A DNA stretch of 43,902 nt from Minisyncoccota bacterium (GCA_028719125.1 JAQUKM010000001.1:30757-74658), one strand, 5' to 3'. Positions 25,665 through 33,833 are shown, counted from the stretch's first letter. The notes: generated by a model not told the origin, from the sequence alone. Made by a program: numbers and translations.

Positions 25665-25694
25665 TGTTGAATTGTTGAATTGTTAAATTGTTGT
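25663..25694. repeat. octamer array directly upstream of polA
   Basis: Four units (ATTGTTGA, ATTGTTGA, ATTGTTAA, ATTGTTGT) begin within the polA start codon. In the sense strand they read TCAACAAT and form the entire proximal leader. Confidence 0.9.
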
Positions 25695-25708
25695 TGCTTT
25701 ATTCTGCC

Positions 25709-25751
25709 ATTGCGAGCCCGCTCCGCCAGTTGGCGGGAGGGGCGAAGCAAT
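25709..25751. repeat. REP-like nested palindromic element
   Basis: ATTGC (25709-25713) and GCAAT (25747-25751) bracket a GC-rich core containing the palindrome CCGCCAGTTGGCGG (25723-25736). It is much richer in GC than its surroundings. ATTGCGAG...CGAAGCAAT elements of this look are dispersed repeats in many bacterial genomes. The core is shared with 41953-41968 and 43734-43749. Confidence 0.75.
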
Positions 25752-25768
25752 CCCATGAGGTCGTTATT

Positions 25769-26245
25769 CTAAGGGATTTGGATCTCCAATGCCCTTGTGC
25801 TTTTTCCTATCGTTTCAAATCTTATTCTGATATGTTTTTTGGGCAAAAGTTTTTTTATTTTATCGCCCCATTCAATGAAAATTAAATTTTGAGGGTTGTT
25901 AACTATTTCTATAAATCCTAAATCCTTTATGCCTTCTGCTTCCTTTAGGCGATAGCAATCTAAATGCCATAATGTTTTAAAGAATTGTTCTTCTCCTGCT
26001 TTTTTAGAAGAAAGGGGGAAGCTCTTCATTATTAAAAAAGTGGGGCTGAAAATTTTCTCTTGTAATTCTAAACCTTTGGCAACGCCTTTAAGAAATTCTG
26101 TTTTCCCACTACCCAAAGATCCCTCTAAAGAAACAACAAGAGCTTGGTTTTTAGAAAAAGACCCAAGCTCCGCTATTGCCTCCGTAAAAAAACGAGCTAT
26201 TTGTTGGGTTTCTTTTGGGCTCTCGCTGATAACTTTTACTTTCAT
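25769..26245 (-). CDS. tsaE: tRNA threonylcarbamoyladenosine biosynthesis ATPase TsaE
   Basis: TsaE is the P-loop ATPase of the TsaB-TsaD-TsaE complex that makes t6A37 in ANN-decoding tRNAs. Walker A is GSLGSGKT (residues 42-49), followed by the family motif SPTFLIMKSF near 67. WHLDCYRL and FIEWGDKI, typical of TsaE, are present. The length (158) is normal. tsaB and tsaD are not in the window. A REP-like element lies between it and polA. Confidence 0.94.
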   Translation of the reverse strand: MKVKVISESPKETQQIARFFTEAIAELGSFSKNQALVVSLEGSLGSGKTEFLKGVAKGLELQEKIFSPTFLIMKSFPLSSKKAGEEQFFKTLWHLDCYRLKEAEGIKDLGFIEIVNNPQNLIFIEWGDKIKKLLPKKHIRIRFETIGKSTRALEIQIP

Positions 26246-26320
26246 TTTAATATTTTACAACTCAGACGTCGTAATATTTCATTCTATCACGATTTTTCGC
26301 TTTTCTAAAGAGGAATATGA

Positions 26321-26329
26321 TGGTATAAT
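26321..26329 (+). promoter_or_regulatory. extended -10 promoter of the tandem pilus ATPase gene
   Basis: TGGTATAAT (TATAAT at 26324-26329) is an extended -10 without a good -35. The start near 26336 gives a leader of about 73 nt that contains the inverted octamer arrays. Confidence 0.6.
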
Positions 26330-26340
26330 TACATTATTAA

Positions 26341-26402
26341 ATTGCTTCATTGCTCCATTATTGAGAAATTTAACAATTTAACAATTCAACAATGAAACAA
26401 TG
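26341..26402. repeat. inverted octamer arrays forming a possible leader hairpin
   Basis: Units of ATTGCTTC type (26341-26364) are followed by four units in opposite sense (TTTAACAA, TTTAACAA, TTCAACAA, TGAAACAA; 26369-26400). The two halves can pair over about 12 of 16 positions, including seven consecutive pairs, just before the start codon at 26409. Confidence 0.7.
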
Positions 26403-26408
26403 TAATTC

Positions 26409-29312
26409 ATGGAAGATTTAACTAAAAAAAGGGAGGAAAAAATAAAAGCTCTCTGGCAAGAGTCCAAAGAAAGAGTAGCTCAAGAATTAGCAACTCAACA
26501 AAATTATTTATATATTGATTTAAGGAAAACGCCAATCGAAACAAGCGCCCTGTCTCTTATTCCGGAACAAACTGCAAAACAAGCTAATGTTGTTGTTTTC
26601 CAAAAAATAGGCAACAAAATTAAAATTGCCGCTTTAGACCCTTCAAATCTTGAAACTTTAAAAGTGATTGCCGATTTGGAAAAACAAGGTTATAAAGTAA
26701 GTATTTTCGTCGCCACTCAAGAAAGTTTAAACGAGGCTTGGAAAAACTATACCCTTGTTCACCATCGCCCCAAAGAACTTTCAAATTTTATAGAAATTAC
26801 CGAGACTGAACCAGTAGAATTTAACGACCTCCACCAAAAACTTTTATCCTTACCCAGTGAAGAAGTGACATCTCTCGTCTCCCTTATCTTAAAATCAGCA
26901 GTCATTATTGACGCCTCTGATATTCATATTGAGCCCCAGGAAGAACAAGCCTTAATCCGTTTTCGGGTAGACGGAGTGCTTTATGATGTCTCGGAAATAG
27001 ATAAAAGGAAATATGAGGTAATCAATCAAAGATTAAAACTGCTGTCTGGCCTAAAATTAAACATCAAAACAATCTCCCAAAATGGCCGTTTTACTATTCA
27101 AAACAATCAGGATTTTATTGATGTCCGCGCTTCCAGCCTTCCCGGTCCCGAGGGAGAATTTCTCGTTTTTCGGCTTTTAAATCCCCGTCGAACTGCTTTA
27201 GGCCTAAAAGATTTAGGCATCCGTGAAAATAATATTGAAACCTTTGAGCGTATTCTCTCAGCGCCAAATGGAATGATTCTCATCACCGGCCCTACTGGTT
27301 CTGGTAAAACAACAACTCTTTACGCTTTTTTAAAAAGAAAAGTTTCCCCGGGAATTAAAATTATTACTATTGAAGACCCGATTGAATACCATATTCCCGG
27401 CGTAAACCAAACCCAAGTATCCAAAAAATACGATTTTGCCAATGGCTTAAAGTCAATTCTTCGCCAAGATCCGGATGTTCTTATGATAGGCGAAATGCGG
27501 GACGCAGAAACGGTAAAAACAGCCATTCAAGCATCTTTGACCGGCCATCTAGTTTTTTCCACTCTTCATACAAACGAGGCCTGTGGTACTATTAATCGTT
27601 TAAAAGAGCTTGGAGCTGAAACTCCCATTATCTCCGGCTCCCTCAAATTAGTTATTGCCCAAAGATTAATAAGACGTCTCTGCCCTTATTGCAAAGAGCA
27701 ATACGAGCCAAGCCCGGATATTAAAGAACAATTAATAGAAGCCCTGAGCATCCTTTCGCCAAAAAGCCAAGTTAAAATTCCTAAAGATATCCCGCCTCTT
27801 TTTAAGGCAAAGGGATGTGAGAAGTGCCATTGGCTTGGCTACAAAAACCAGATAGGAATCTTTGAATATTTTATAATGACTCCCCGTATGGCTAGAGCGA
27901 TTGAAGAAGAAGCTGACCAAAATAAATTGAGAATTATCGCTATTGATGAAGGGATGGTGCCGCTCTTCCATGATGGTTTGATAAAAGCTATTGAAGGCAT
28001 TACTTCTTTAGAGGAAATAATCAGAGTCGCCGGTGATATCTCTTATATTCAAGAACTTTACAAGGAGCTCTTTTCCCAAATTTTGGTTCGTGGGGTAAAA
28101 GTCAGCGCCCAAGAACTGAAACAAATAGAGAAATTGCTTCAAGAAAACAAACCTCTCCAGCCCTTATTAAAAGATAAATCTTCAGAAAGACAAATTGGTT
28201 TGATTTTAGCAACTGCTTTAAAATCAAGAGCCACTGATGTCCATTTTGAACCCGAGGAAAAAAACAGCCAAGTAAGGCAAAGAATTGACGGCGTCCTCCA
28301 TCCATTAGTCTCCTTTGACGCCAGAGAGCATCCAAAAATTATTAATGAATTAAAAAACCTCAGCGGCCTTGCAACCGAAGAAACCCAAAAAGTTCAGGAG
28401 GGAAGGTTCCGCTTGATTCTACCTGATAAATCATTTGACCTCCGTCTTTCAATCGTTCCCGGCGGATACGGGGAAAGCGCCTCTTTGAGAATATTAGGCG
28501 GGGAGACCGCTATTTTGGATCTGGAAAACTTGGGATTTCTTTCTCCTCAGAGAGAAAAAATAGAAAAAGTTTTAGAAAAAAAAGTTGGCCTTATTTTAGC
28601 AGCAGGCCCGACTTCTTCTGGAAAAACCACTACCCTATTCTCTATTCTTAAAAAATTAGCCAAGCCCGACGTCAAAATCATTACGGTTGAAGACCCAATT
28701 GAATATCGCTTGCCAAACATTATCCAAACTCAAATTAACGAAGAAAAAGGCTATACTTTTGCCAAAGCCCTGCGCAGTTTGCTCCGCCAAAATCCAAATA
28801 TTTTCTTAATTGGGGAAATTAGAGATGAAGAAACGGCCGAACTTGTTTGGCAGGCATCATTAACTGGCCACCTGGTTCTTTCAACAATTCATACCAATGA
28901 TGCTTTGGGAGCCTTATCGCGTTTAGAAACTTTAGGGGTTCCTTCGCAAAAATTAGTTTCCAATATCAATGTTATTATTGCCCAAAGGCTTGTTCGTTGC
29001 CTTTGCCCTGGCTGCAAAAAGAAAATAAAAATCCCAAAAGAAATTACGCCTTTGATTAAGCAAGCTTTGAAAAAATTTCCTGAATATAAAGAGCTCAAAC
29101 AAACTGAATATATCTACGAGCCAAAAGGTTGCCCTCAATGCAGCTTTACCGGCTACCAAGGTTTAGTTGGCATTTTTGAAATCTTAATTCCGCCTTCTGG
29201 AGAAAAAGACCTTTCAAAAGTAGATTTTCCCAAATTAATAGACGACGCCATTATTAAATTGCTTCAAGGCGTCACTTCCTGGGAAGAAATTCAAAGAGTT
29301 TTAGGGATATAA
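26409..29312 (+). CDS. tandem-fused PilB/GspE-type secretion ATPase (two complete ATPase modules)
   Basis: A 967-residue protein with two type II/IV secretion ATPases in one chain. Residues about 40-120 resemble the MshEN/GspE N-domain. Module 1 has Walker A GPTGSGKTT (294-302), Asp-box segment ITIEDPIEYH, Walker B LMIGEMRD (358-365), STLHTN (384-389) and a four-cysteine zinc knuckle (C425, C428, C470, C473). Module 2 repeats all of it: GPTSSGKTT (733-741), ITVEDPIEYR, FLIGEIRD (799-806), STIHTN (825-830) and C866, C869, C908, C911. Both look catalytically competent. Typical PilB/GspE has one module (about 550-600 residues). No other pilus or secretion genes are in the window. I infer a pilus or competence-type assembly motor. 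Confidence 0.93.
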   Translation: MEDLTKKREEKIKALWQESKERVAQELATQQNYLYIDLRKTPIETSALSLIPEQTAKQANVVVFQKIGNKIKIAALDPSNLETLKVIADLEKQGYKVSIFVATQESLNEAWKNYTLVHHRPKELSNFIEITETEPVEFNDLHQKLLSLPSEEVTSLVSLILKSAVIIDASDIHIEPQEEQALIRFRVDGVLYDVSEIDKRKYEVINQRLKLLSGLKLNIKTISQNGRFTIQNNQDFIDVRASSLPGPEGEFLVFRLLNPRRTALGLKDLGIRENNIETFERILSAPNGMILITGPTGSGKTTTLYAFLKRKVSPGIKIITIEDPIEYHIPGVNQTQVSKKYDFANGLKSILRQDPDVLMIGEMRDAETVKTAIQASLTGHLVFSTLHTNEACGTINRLKELGAETPIISGSLKLVIAQRLIRRLCPYCKEQYEPSPDIKEQLIEALSILSPKSQVKIPKDIPPLFKAKGCEKCHWLGYKNQIGIFEYFIMTPRMARAIEEEADQNKLRIIAIDEGMVPLFHDGLIKAIEGITSLEEIIRVAGDISYIQELYKELFSQILVRGVKVSAQELKQIEKLLQENKPLQPLLKDKSSERQIGLILATALKSRATDVHFEPEEKNSQVRQRIDGVLHPLVSFDAREHPKIINELKNLSGLATEETQKVQEGRFRLILPDKSFDLRLSIVPGGYGESASLRILGGETAILDLENLGFLSPQREKIEKVLEKKVGLILAAGPTSSGKTTTLFSILKKLAKPDVKIITVEDPIEYRLPNIIQTQINEEKGYTFAKALRSLLRQNPNIFLIGEIRDEETAELVWQASLTGHLVLSTIHTNDALGALSRLETLGVPSQKLVSNINVIIAQRLVRCLCPGCKKKIKIPKEITPLIKQALKKFPEYKELKQTEYIYEPKGCPQCSFTGYQGLVGIFEILIPPSGEKDLSKVDFPKLIDDAIIKLLQGVTSWEEIQRVLGI

Positions 29313-29350
29313 CCTACAACTTATTTTAACAATATCTTTGCCTTGGGTAT

Positions 29351-29520
29351 AAAAAAGGCCCATTAATCTGTAGGCAAAACCCTCCAAATTATGGAGATAA
29401 AAGATTAACCCGAGGTATATTTGAGGCGCCGAAGCGTCTAAAATACCCATCTGCAGAAAATCCCCTTGCAAGCATAAGCGCTTGCGTGCCCACAGATTAA
29501 TAGACCTTTTTCAAAACCCT
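29351..29520 (-). ncRNA. structured non-coding RNA of unknown family (6S-like size)
   Basis: A transcript of about 170 nt between convergent genes. It is preceded by a consensus promoter and ends in six U residues directly after its closing stem. That stem is 19 continuous pairs (29488-29506 with 29357-29375, including G-U). Inside are a hairpin GCAAGC/GCTTGC on the 5' side, a long apical hairpin capped by TTCG (GGTAT...ATACC), and a small hairpin CTCC/GGAG on the 3' side. No signature of SRP RNA, RNase P or tmRNA is seen. The long rod with a central open region and the size recall 6S RNA, but this assignment is only a hypothesis. Confidence 0.75.
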
Positions 29521-29527
29521 AAGACGT

Positions 29528-29556
29528 ATTATAATATACTAATTTTATTTTGTCAA
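29528..29556 (-). promoter_or_regulatory. perfect consensus sigma-70-type promoter of the ncRNA
   Basis: On the minus strand there is TTGACA (29551-29556), a 17-bp spacer, then TATAAT (29528-29533): both hexamers are exact consensus. Expected start near 29520. No open reading frame follows; the structured RNA does. Confidence 0.88.
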
Positions 29557-29572
29557 CCCCCACCTTCTGCTT

Positions 29573-31117
29573 CTATCTGGCTATCTCAATCGCTCTTGTC
29601 TCCCGAATAACCGTTACCTTTATTTCTCCAGGGTATTTTAAAGTTTCTTCCAAACGATTAGCTATATCCTTAGCCAATTTAACAGCCTCTAAGTCGTCTA
29701 TTTCGTCCGGCTTCACAAAAACCCTAACTTCTCTTCCCGCGGAAATAGCATAAACTCTCTCTACTCCCTCATAAGAAGAAGCTATTTCTTCTATATTGGC
29801 TAATCTTTTAAGATAGGCCTCTATGGAATCTCTTCTCGCTCCAGGCCGCGAAGCGGAAATAGCATCAGCCGCATTAATTATCGCCGCTTCTATCGTCTCT
29901 ATTGGATAAGTATCATGATGGGATTGCATCGCTTTTATAATTTCTTCCGGTATATTATATTTCATTAATATCCGCCTGCCTAGCTCTAAATGAGTCCCTT
30001 CTATCTCCTGATCCACCGCTTTCCCAATATCATGAAGCAATCCAGCTTTTTTGCTTATTTCAACGTCCGCGCCTAATTCTGAGGCTAAAGCCGCTGCTAA
30101 TAAAGACACCTCTATTGAATGTGTCAAAGCGTTCTGACCATAACTAGTTCTAAAGTTTAATCTACCCAATAAATAAACCAATTCCTGAGGCAGATCCAAT
30201 ATGCCCACCTCATAAAGAGCATCCTCTCCAGCCTTTTTAATTCTTTCTCTCACTTCTGACTGGGCTTCTGTGATTTTCTCCTCTATTTTCGCCGGCTGAA
30301 TCCTCCTGTCTTGAATTAATTTTTCCAAAGCCACCTTCGCCACTTCTCTTCTCGCAAGGTCAAAGCTTGAAAGAACGATTGTATTTGGAGAATCATCCAT
30401 TATTAATTCTACTCCTGTTAACTTTTCAAAATGACGAATGTTTCTTCCTTCACGACCGATAACCTTACCTTTAATATCCTCTGAAGGTAAGTTTATTACT
30501 GTTGTTGTTACCTCGCTAACAGTAGAACGGCTGTACTTTTGAATTGCCTCAACCATTATTTCCTTTGCCCTTTTCTCCAATTCTTCTTTCCTTACAGTTT
30601 CCAATTTTTTTAAGGATTCTAAAGTTTCTTCGCTATTTTCTTTTTCTATCCTTCTAAACAATTCTTCTTTTGCCTCTTTTGAAGATAATCTTGCGATTTT
30701 TTCCAACGCATCCAGCTCACTTTTCTGAATTTCCTCTAATTCTAATTTTAATGATTGAATCTTTTCAAAAATCCTTTGGTTTTCTTTTTCTTTATCACTC
30801 AATTCAATTTGCCTTTTATCCAACAACTCCTCCCTCTGTAGCAACCTCCCCTCCATTTTATCCAACTGAGTTTTCCGGGCTTTATTTTCCTTCTCTATCT
30901 CTTCTAAAACTTGCGTTGCTTTTTCTCTAGCTTCCAAAATAATTTTCTTTGCTTCTTCTTGAACTTTTTCTATCCGAGCTTTTAATTTTGATTCTATTGA
31001 ATCAGATGATTTTTGGGCAATTATCTGGCGAACTATATAACCCAACAAAGCGCCGAGACCCACTGAAAGCATAATCATAACACTCATCGGAATATCAAAA
31101 ATATTAAACATAGCCAT
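29573..31117 (-). CDS. rny: ribonuclease Y
   Basis: Membrane-anchored endoribonuclease that initiates mRNA decay. An N-terminal transmembrane helix (about 10-32) is followed by a long charged coiled coil (about 40-190). The KH domain contains GKVIGREGRNIRHFEKLTG, and the HD domain contains ALTHSIEV and LLHDIGKAVD. The C-terminus ends with IKVTVIRETRAIEIAR. The length (514) is standard. Starts at ATG 31117 (an ATG two codons further in is possible). A strong promoter lies nearly 300 bp upstream, so the mRNA probably has a long leader. Confidence 0.97.
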   Translation of the reverse strand: MAMFNIFDIPMSVMIMLSVGLGALLGYIVRQIIAQKSSDSIESKLKARIEKVQEEAKKIILEAREKATQVLEEIEKENKARKTQLDKMEGRLLQREELLDKRQIELSDKEKENQRIFEKIQSLKLELEEIQKSELDALEKIARLSSKEAKEELFRRIEKENSEETLESLKKLETVRKEELEKRAKEIMVEAIQKYSRSTVSEVTTTVINLPSEDIKGKVIGREGRNIRHFEKLTGVELIMDDSPNTIVLSSFDLARREVAKVALEKLIQDRRIQPAKIEEKITEAQSEVRERIKKAGEDALYEVGILDLPQELVYLLGRLNFRTSYGQNALTHSIEVSLLAAALASELGADVEISKKAGLLHDIGKAVDQEIEGTHLELGRRILMKYNIPEEIIKAMQSHHDTYPIETIEAAIINAADAISASRPGARRDSIEAYLKRLANIEEIASSYEGVERVYAISAGREVRVFVKPDEIDDLEAVKLAKDIANRLEETLKYPGEIKVTVIRETRAIEIAR

Positions 31118-31412
31118 AATTTTAAATTTAAGGCCTATTATTCTCTATTTTGGAAAGGCGATAAAAAATTAATTTCTAAACAATTTTTTTCCCTCTCATC
31201 TTCAATCTATTTTTCACGCTATAAACTTAACCAACCAGGATATTTTGTCCTCGGTTTAATGTTTGAAGAAATAAAAAAGAATCAAAAGAGTCCAAGAAGA
31301 AAAAATGTCCGTGCTTGGGAGTTTTACAGAAATTTGCTGGTAGAGAATAAATAGCGCCCATGTTAAATCAAAAATTCATTAATAATTCACTTTTTTAGAC
31401 CTCTCTGAATAC
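31118..31412 (-). other. long untranslated leader upstream of rny
   Basis: About 295 nt separate the predicted minus-strand start (near 31412) from the rny ATG. I find no convincing gene in it. Short frames exist on both strands (31 codons plus at 31259-31354; 44 codons minus from ATG 31361) but neither resembles a known protein. A small hairpin, AACC-GGA paired with TCC-GGTT, lies near 31231-31256. It may be a regulatory 5' UTR or hold a small RNA. Confidence 0.5.
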
Positions 31413-31418
31413 ATTTTC

Positions 31419-31446
31419 ATTATAGCAAAAATACACACTTTGTCAA
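31419..31446 (-). promoter_or_regulatory. strong promoter of the rny leader
   Basis: Minus strand: TTGACA (31441-31446), a 16-bp spacer, then TATAAT (31419-31424) with TGC before it (extended -10). The -35 overlaps the -35 of the divergent gpmI promoter. Confidence 0.82.
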
Positions 31447-31468
31447 AGAGCCAAAAATACGATATACT
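31440..31468 (+). promoter_or_regulatory. promoter of gpmI
   Basis: TTGTCA (31440-31445), a 17-bp spacer, then TATACT (31463-31468). Start expected near 31475, giving a leader of nearly 70 nt that begins with an octamer array. Confidence 0.75.
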
Positions 31469-31475
31469 AATATTA

Positions 31476-31507
31476 GATTGTTAAACTGTTTAATGGTTAA
31501 ATTGTTT
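31476..31507. repeat. octamer array in the gpmI leader
   Basis: Four units (GATTGTTA, AACTGTTT, AATGGTTA, AATTGTTT). Unlike most other arrays, the sense strand here carries the T-rich orientation. Confidence 0.75.
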
Positions 31508-31542
31508 AAATATGATACTGAATTCTAAACTAAATAGTAAAT

Positions 31543-33141
31543 ATGAATCATCTTTGTTCAAAAATTTGCCTTATTATTCTTGATGGCTGGGGAATAGGAG
31601 AAAAAAATTTCTCAAATGCTATCTATCGGGCAGGGACGCCTTGCATAGACGAAATAAAAAGATATTACCCCATGGTCTCAGTCCAAGCCTCAGGGATTGC
31701 CGTGGGTCTGCCATTTAATAAAGCCGGCAATAGCGAAGTGGGGCATTTAACAATAGGAAGCGGCCAAATTATATATCAACACGTTGTTCGTATTTCCCAG
31801 AGTATAGAAAACGGGTCTTTTTTTCAAAATCCCGCATTGTTAGAAATATTTAATCACGTCAAACAAAATAATAGCACCCTCCACTTATTAGGACTGTTAA
31901 GCGAAAGTATTGTTCACAGCTCTTATGACCATCTGATCGCTCTCTTAGACTTAGCTCAATCCCTCAAAATAGAAAAAATTAATCTTCATATCTTTACTGA
32001 TGGAAGGGACTCTCCTCCTAAAAAAGCCAAAGAGCTAATAGGCCAATTACAGAAAGATTTAAAAAAGAGAGGTGAGGGGAAAATCGCTACTATCTCTGGG
32101 CGTTTCTATGCAATGGATAGGGATAAAAATTTTAATAGAACTGCTAAATGTTATGATGTCTTAGCCTTTGGTAAGGGCAGAGTGGTCAAAGATTCTATTT
32201 CTTATATCGATGAATGCTATAAAGAAGGTATTACTGATGAGTTTATCGTACCAGCAATAGTCAAAGATCCATTAGACCCCAATTCAGAGGGAATTATCAA
32301 GGAAAAAGACGGTCTTATCTTTTTTAATTTTCGCGAGGAAAGAATGAGGCAATTAGTAGAGGCCTTCTCTAACCCTGACTTTAAAGAATTCCCCATTAAA
32401 AATATCCCTGACTTAAAAATTGCCACTTTTACTGAATACAGAAAAGATTTTCCGGTCAAAGTGGCTTTTCCTCCTCAAAAAATATCCACTTGCTTAGCGC
32501 AAATTCTCTCTCAATCCGGGAAAAGGCAATTTCATTTGGCAGAAACAGAAAAATACGCTCATGTGACCTATTTTTTTAATGGTCTCCAGGAAAAACCATT
32601 TCCTGGAGAATACTGGGTGATTATCCCTTCCATAAAAACATTACATTTAGAAAATTATCCGGCTTTAAAATCTGTAGAAATTACGGCTCGTTTAATTCAA
32701 GCTTTTGAAGAAAACATCTATAATTTTATATTAGTTAATTATGCCAGCCCTGATTTAATAGGCCATACAGGCAATATTAGAGCCGGAATCGAATGCGCCA
32801 AAATCATTGACCAAGAAATTGGAAAAGTAATCAAAAAAAGCCAGCAATTTCAATATACGACAATTATTACCGCTGACCACGGAAATTTGGAAAGAATGAT
32901 GAACCCAATAACTGCCGAGGTTGAGACGGAGCATGATGCCAGTTTAGTCCCCTTTTATTTAATAGATAATCGCTGGCGACTTTTTTCTGAGCGGCAAGAA
33001 TCCGAAATCATCGAGATAGAACGATGGGCCGGGGGAATGCTTGCTGACGTTAGCCCAACAATTTTAGAATTATTTGGTTTTACTATTCCTCCCGAAATGA
33101 CCGGTCAAAGTTTACTTCCTTTGCTTGGAATCAAAAAATAA
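31543..33141 (+). CDS. gpmI: 2,3-bisphosphoglycerate-independent phosphoglycerate mutase
   Basis: Glycolytic Mn-dependent enzyme that converts 3-phosphoglycerate to 2-phosphoglycerate through a phosphoserine. The first metal site includes D14 in ILDGWG. The catalytic serine is S64 in GNSEVGHL. HIFTDGRDSPP, FFNFREERMRQL, the ADHGNLE segment and TEHDASLVPF are all present. The length (532) is normal. It is the only central-carbon enzyme in the window. The ATG start has an A/T-rich leader and no Shine-Dalgarno sequence. Confidence 0.97.
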   Translation: MNHLCSKICLIILDGWGIGEKNFSNAIYRAGTPCIDEIKRYYPMVSVQASGIAVGLPFNKAGNSEVGHLTIGSGQIIYQHVVRISQSIENGSFFQNPALLEIFNHVKQNNSTLHLLGLLSESIVHSSYDHLIALLDLAQSLKIEKINLHIFTDGRDSPPKKAKELIGQLQKDLKKRGEGKIATISGRFYAMDRDKNFNRTAKCYDVLAFGKGRVVKDSISYIDECYKEGITDEFIVPAIVKDPLDPNSEGIIKEKDGLIFFNFREERMRQLVEAFSNPDFKEFPIKNIPDLKIATFTEYRKDFPVKVAFPPQKISTCLAQILSQSGKRQFHLAETEKYAHVTYFFNGLQEKPFPGEYWVIIPSIKTLHLENYPALKSVEITARLIQAFEENIYNFILVNYASPDLIGHTGNIRAGIECAKIIDQEIGKVIKKSQQFQYTTIITADHGNLERMMNPITAEVETEHDASLVPFYLIDNRWRLFSERQESEIIEIERWAGGMLADVSPTILELFGFTIPPEMTGQSLLPLLGIKK

Positions 33142-33189
33142 TATTGAGGATCAAAAAATAAATCCCAGTTTTTCTTCAAAGCAAAATTT

Positions 33190-33218
33190 TTGACTTTTAG
33201 AGATATTTGCCGTATAAT
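33190..33218 (+). promoter_or_regulatory. promoter of the holin-like/secG/SBP unit
   Basis: TTGACT (33190-33195), a 17-bp spacer, then TATAAT (33213-33218). Start near 33225, only about 10 nt before the ATG at 33235. Confidence 0.8.
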
Positions 33219-33234
33219 TTAACCGTCCCGCCTT

Positions 33235-33594
33235 ATGAATTTTCTTAAGAAACTTTTTTGGGGTGTTATCTTAAACTCTTTAGCTATTTTACTCTGCCAA
33301 AGAGTTTTGAATGAGCTGTTAAATGATTTTTATTTTAGAGGTTCTCTTCAAGAATTAATCTTATTAGCTTTAATTATCACTCTTCTTAATTTTTTGGTGA
33401 AACCGATTTTGCGCCTTGTTTTCCTTCCTCTAATTTGGATAACCCTCGGTCTTTTTACCTTAGTTATTAACATTATTATTTTAAAAATAGCTACTTCGCT
33501 TACCCCATCATTGATTATTCAGCAACCTATCACTTGGCTTCTATCTTCTGCTATTATTAGCATTTTTAACTCTTTACTGCACAAAATGCATTAA
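33235..33594 (+). CDS. YvlD/phage-holin-IV-like small membrane protein
   Basis: A 119-residue protein with four hydrophobic helices. The segment LLALIITLLNFLVKPILRLVFLPL followed by WITLGLFTLVINIIIL matches the mycobacterial phage holin superfamily IV (YvlD-like) pattern N..VKPI...L.LP. Such proteins are widespread chromosomal membrane proteins of unclear function, so no prophage is implied. It begins a plus-strand unit: the secG ATG follows 2 bp after the stop. Confidence 0.82.
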   Translation: MNFLKKLFWGVILNSLAILLCQRVLNELLNDFYFRGSLQELILLALIITLLNFLVKPILRLVFLPLIWITLGLFTLVINIIILKIATSLTPSLIIQQPITWLLSSAIISIFNSLLHKMH

Positions 33595-33596
33595 CT

Positions 33597-33815
33597 ATGA
33601 CGCAATTTACTTTAACCATTATTCAAATTATTGTCGGCGTTCTCTTGATCATTCTTATTCTTCTCCAACAAAGAGGCGAAGGGCTAGGAATTTTAGGAGG
33701 GTTTTCTTCCCAGTTTTATGGAACTCGGAGGGGATTAGAAAAAACAATTTTTATCTCTACAATTATCTTAGGCGCTTTATTTATTCTTCTCTGTCTCGTC
33801 TCTTTTTTGGTTTAA
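33597..33815 (+). CDS. secG: preprotein translocase subunit SecG
   Basis: A 72-residue protein with two transmembrane helices (about 5-23 and 49-70). They are joined by a loop reading LLQQRGEGLGILGGFSSQFYGTRRG, the SecG signature (LLQ...GxGLG...). SecG stimulates SecYEG translocation. It lies 2 bp after the holin-like gene and shortly before a secreted/anchored binding protein. Confidence 0.92.
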   Translation: MTQFTLTIIQIIVGVLLIILILLQQRGEGLGILGGFSSQFYGTRRGLEKTIFISTIILGALFILLCLVSFLV

Positions 33816-33833
33816 TCTCTCTATTTGATTTTA

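Noticed and set aside
29351-29520. SRP RNA or RNase P RNA for the intergenic RNA
   Set aside because: The GGAAGGAAGC-type SRP loop and the RNase P core are absent, and the size does not fit either well.
31259-31354. 31-codon plus-strand frame upstream of gpmI
   Set aside because: No ribosome-binding site, no recognisable similarity, opposite to the predicted rny leader; could be chance in AT-rich DNA.
33235-33594. Prophage indicated by a holin-like protein
   Set aside because: No other phage genes are present; YvlD-like proteins of this family are common in chromosomes and the gene is joined to secG.
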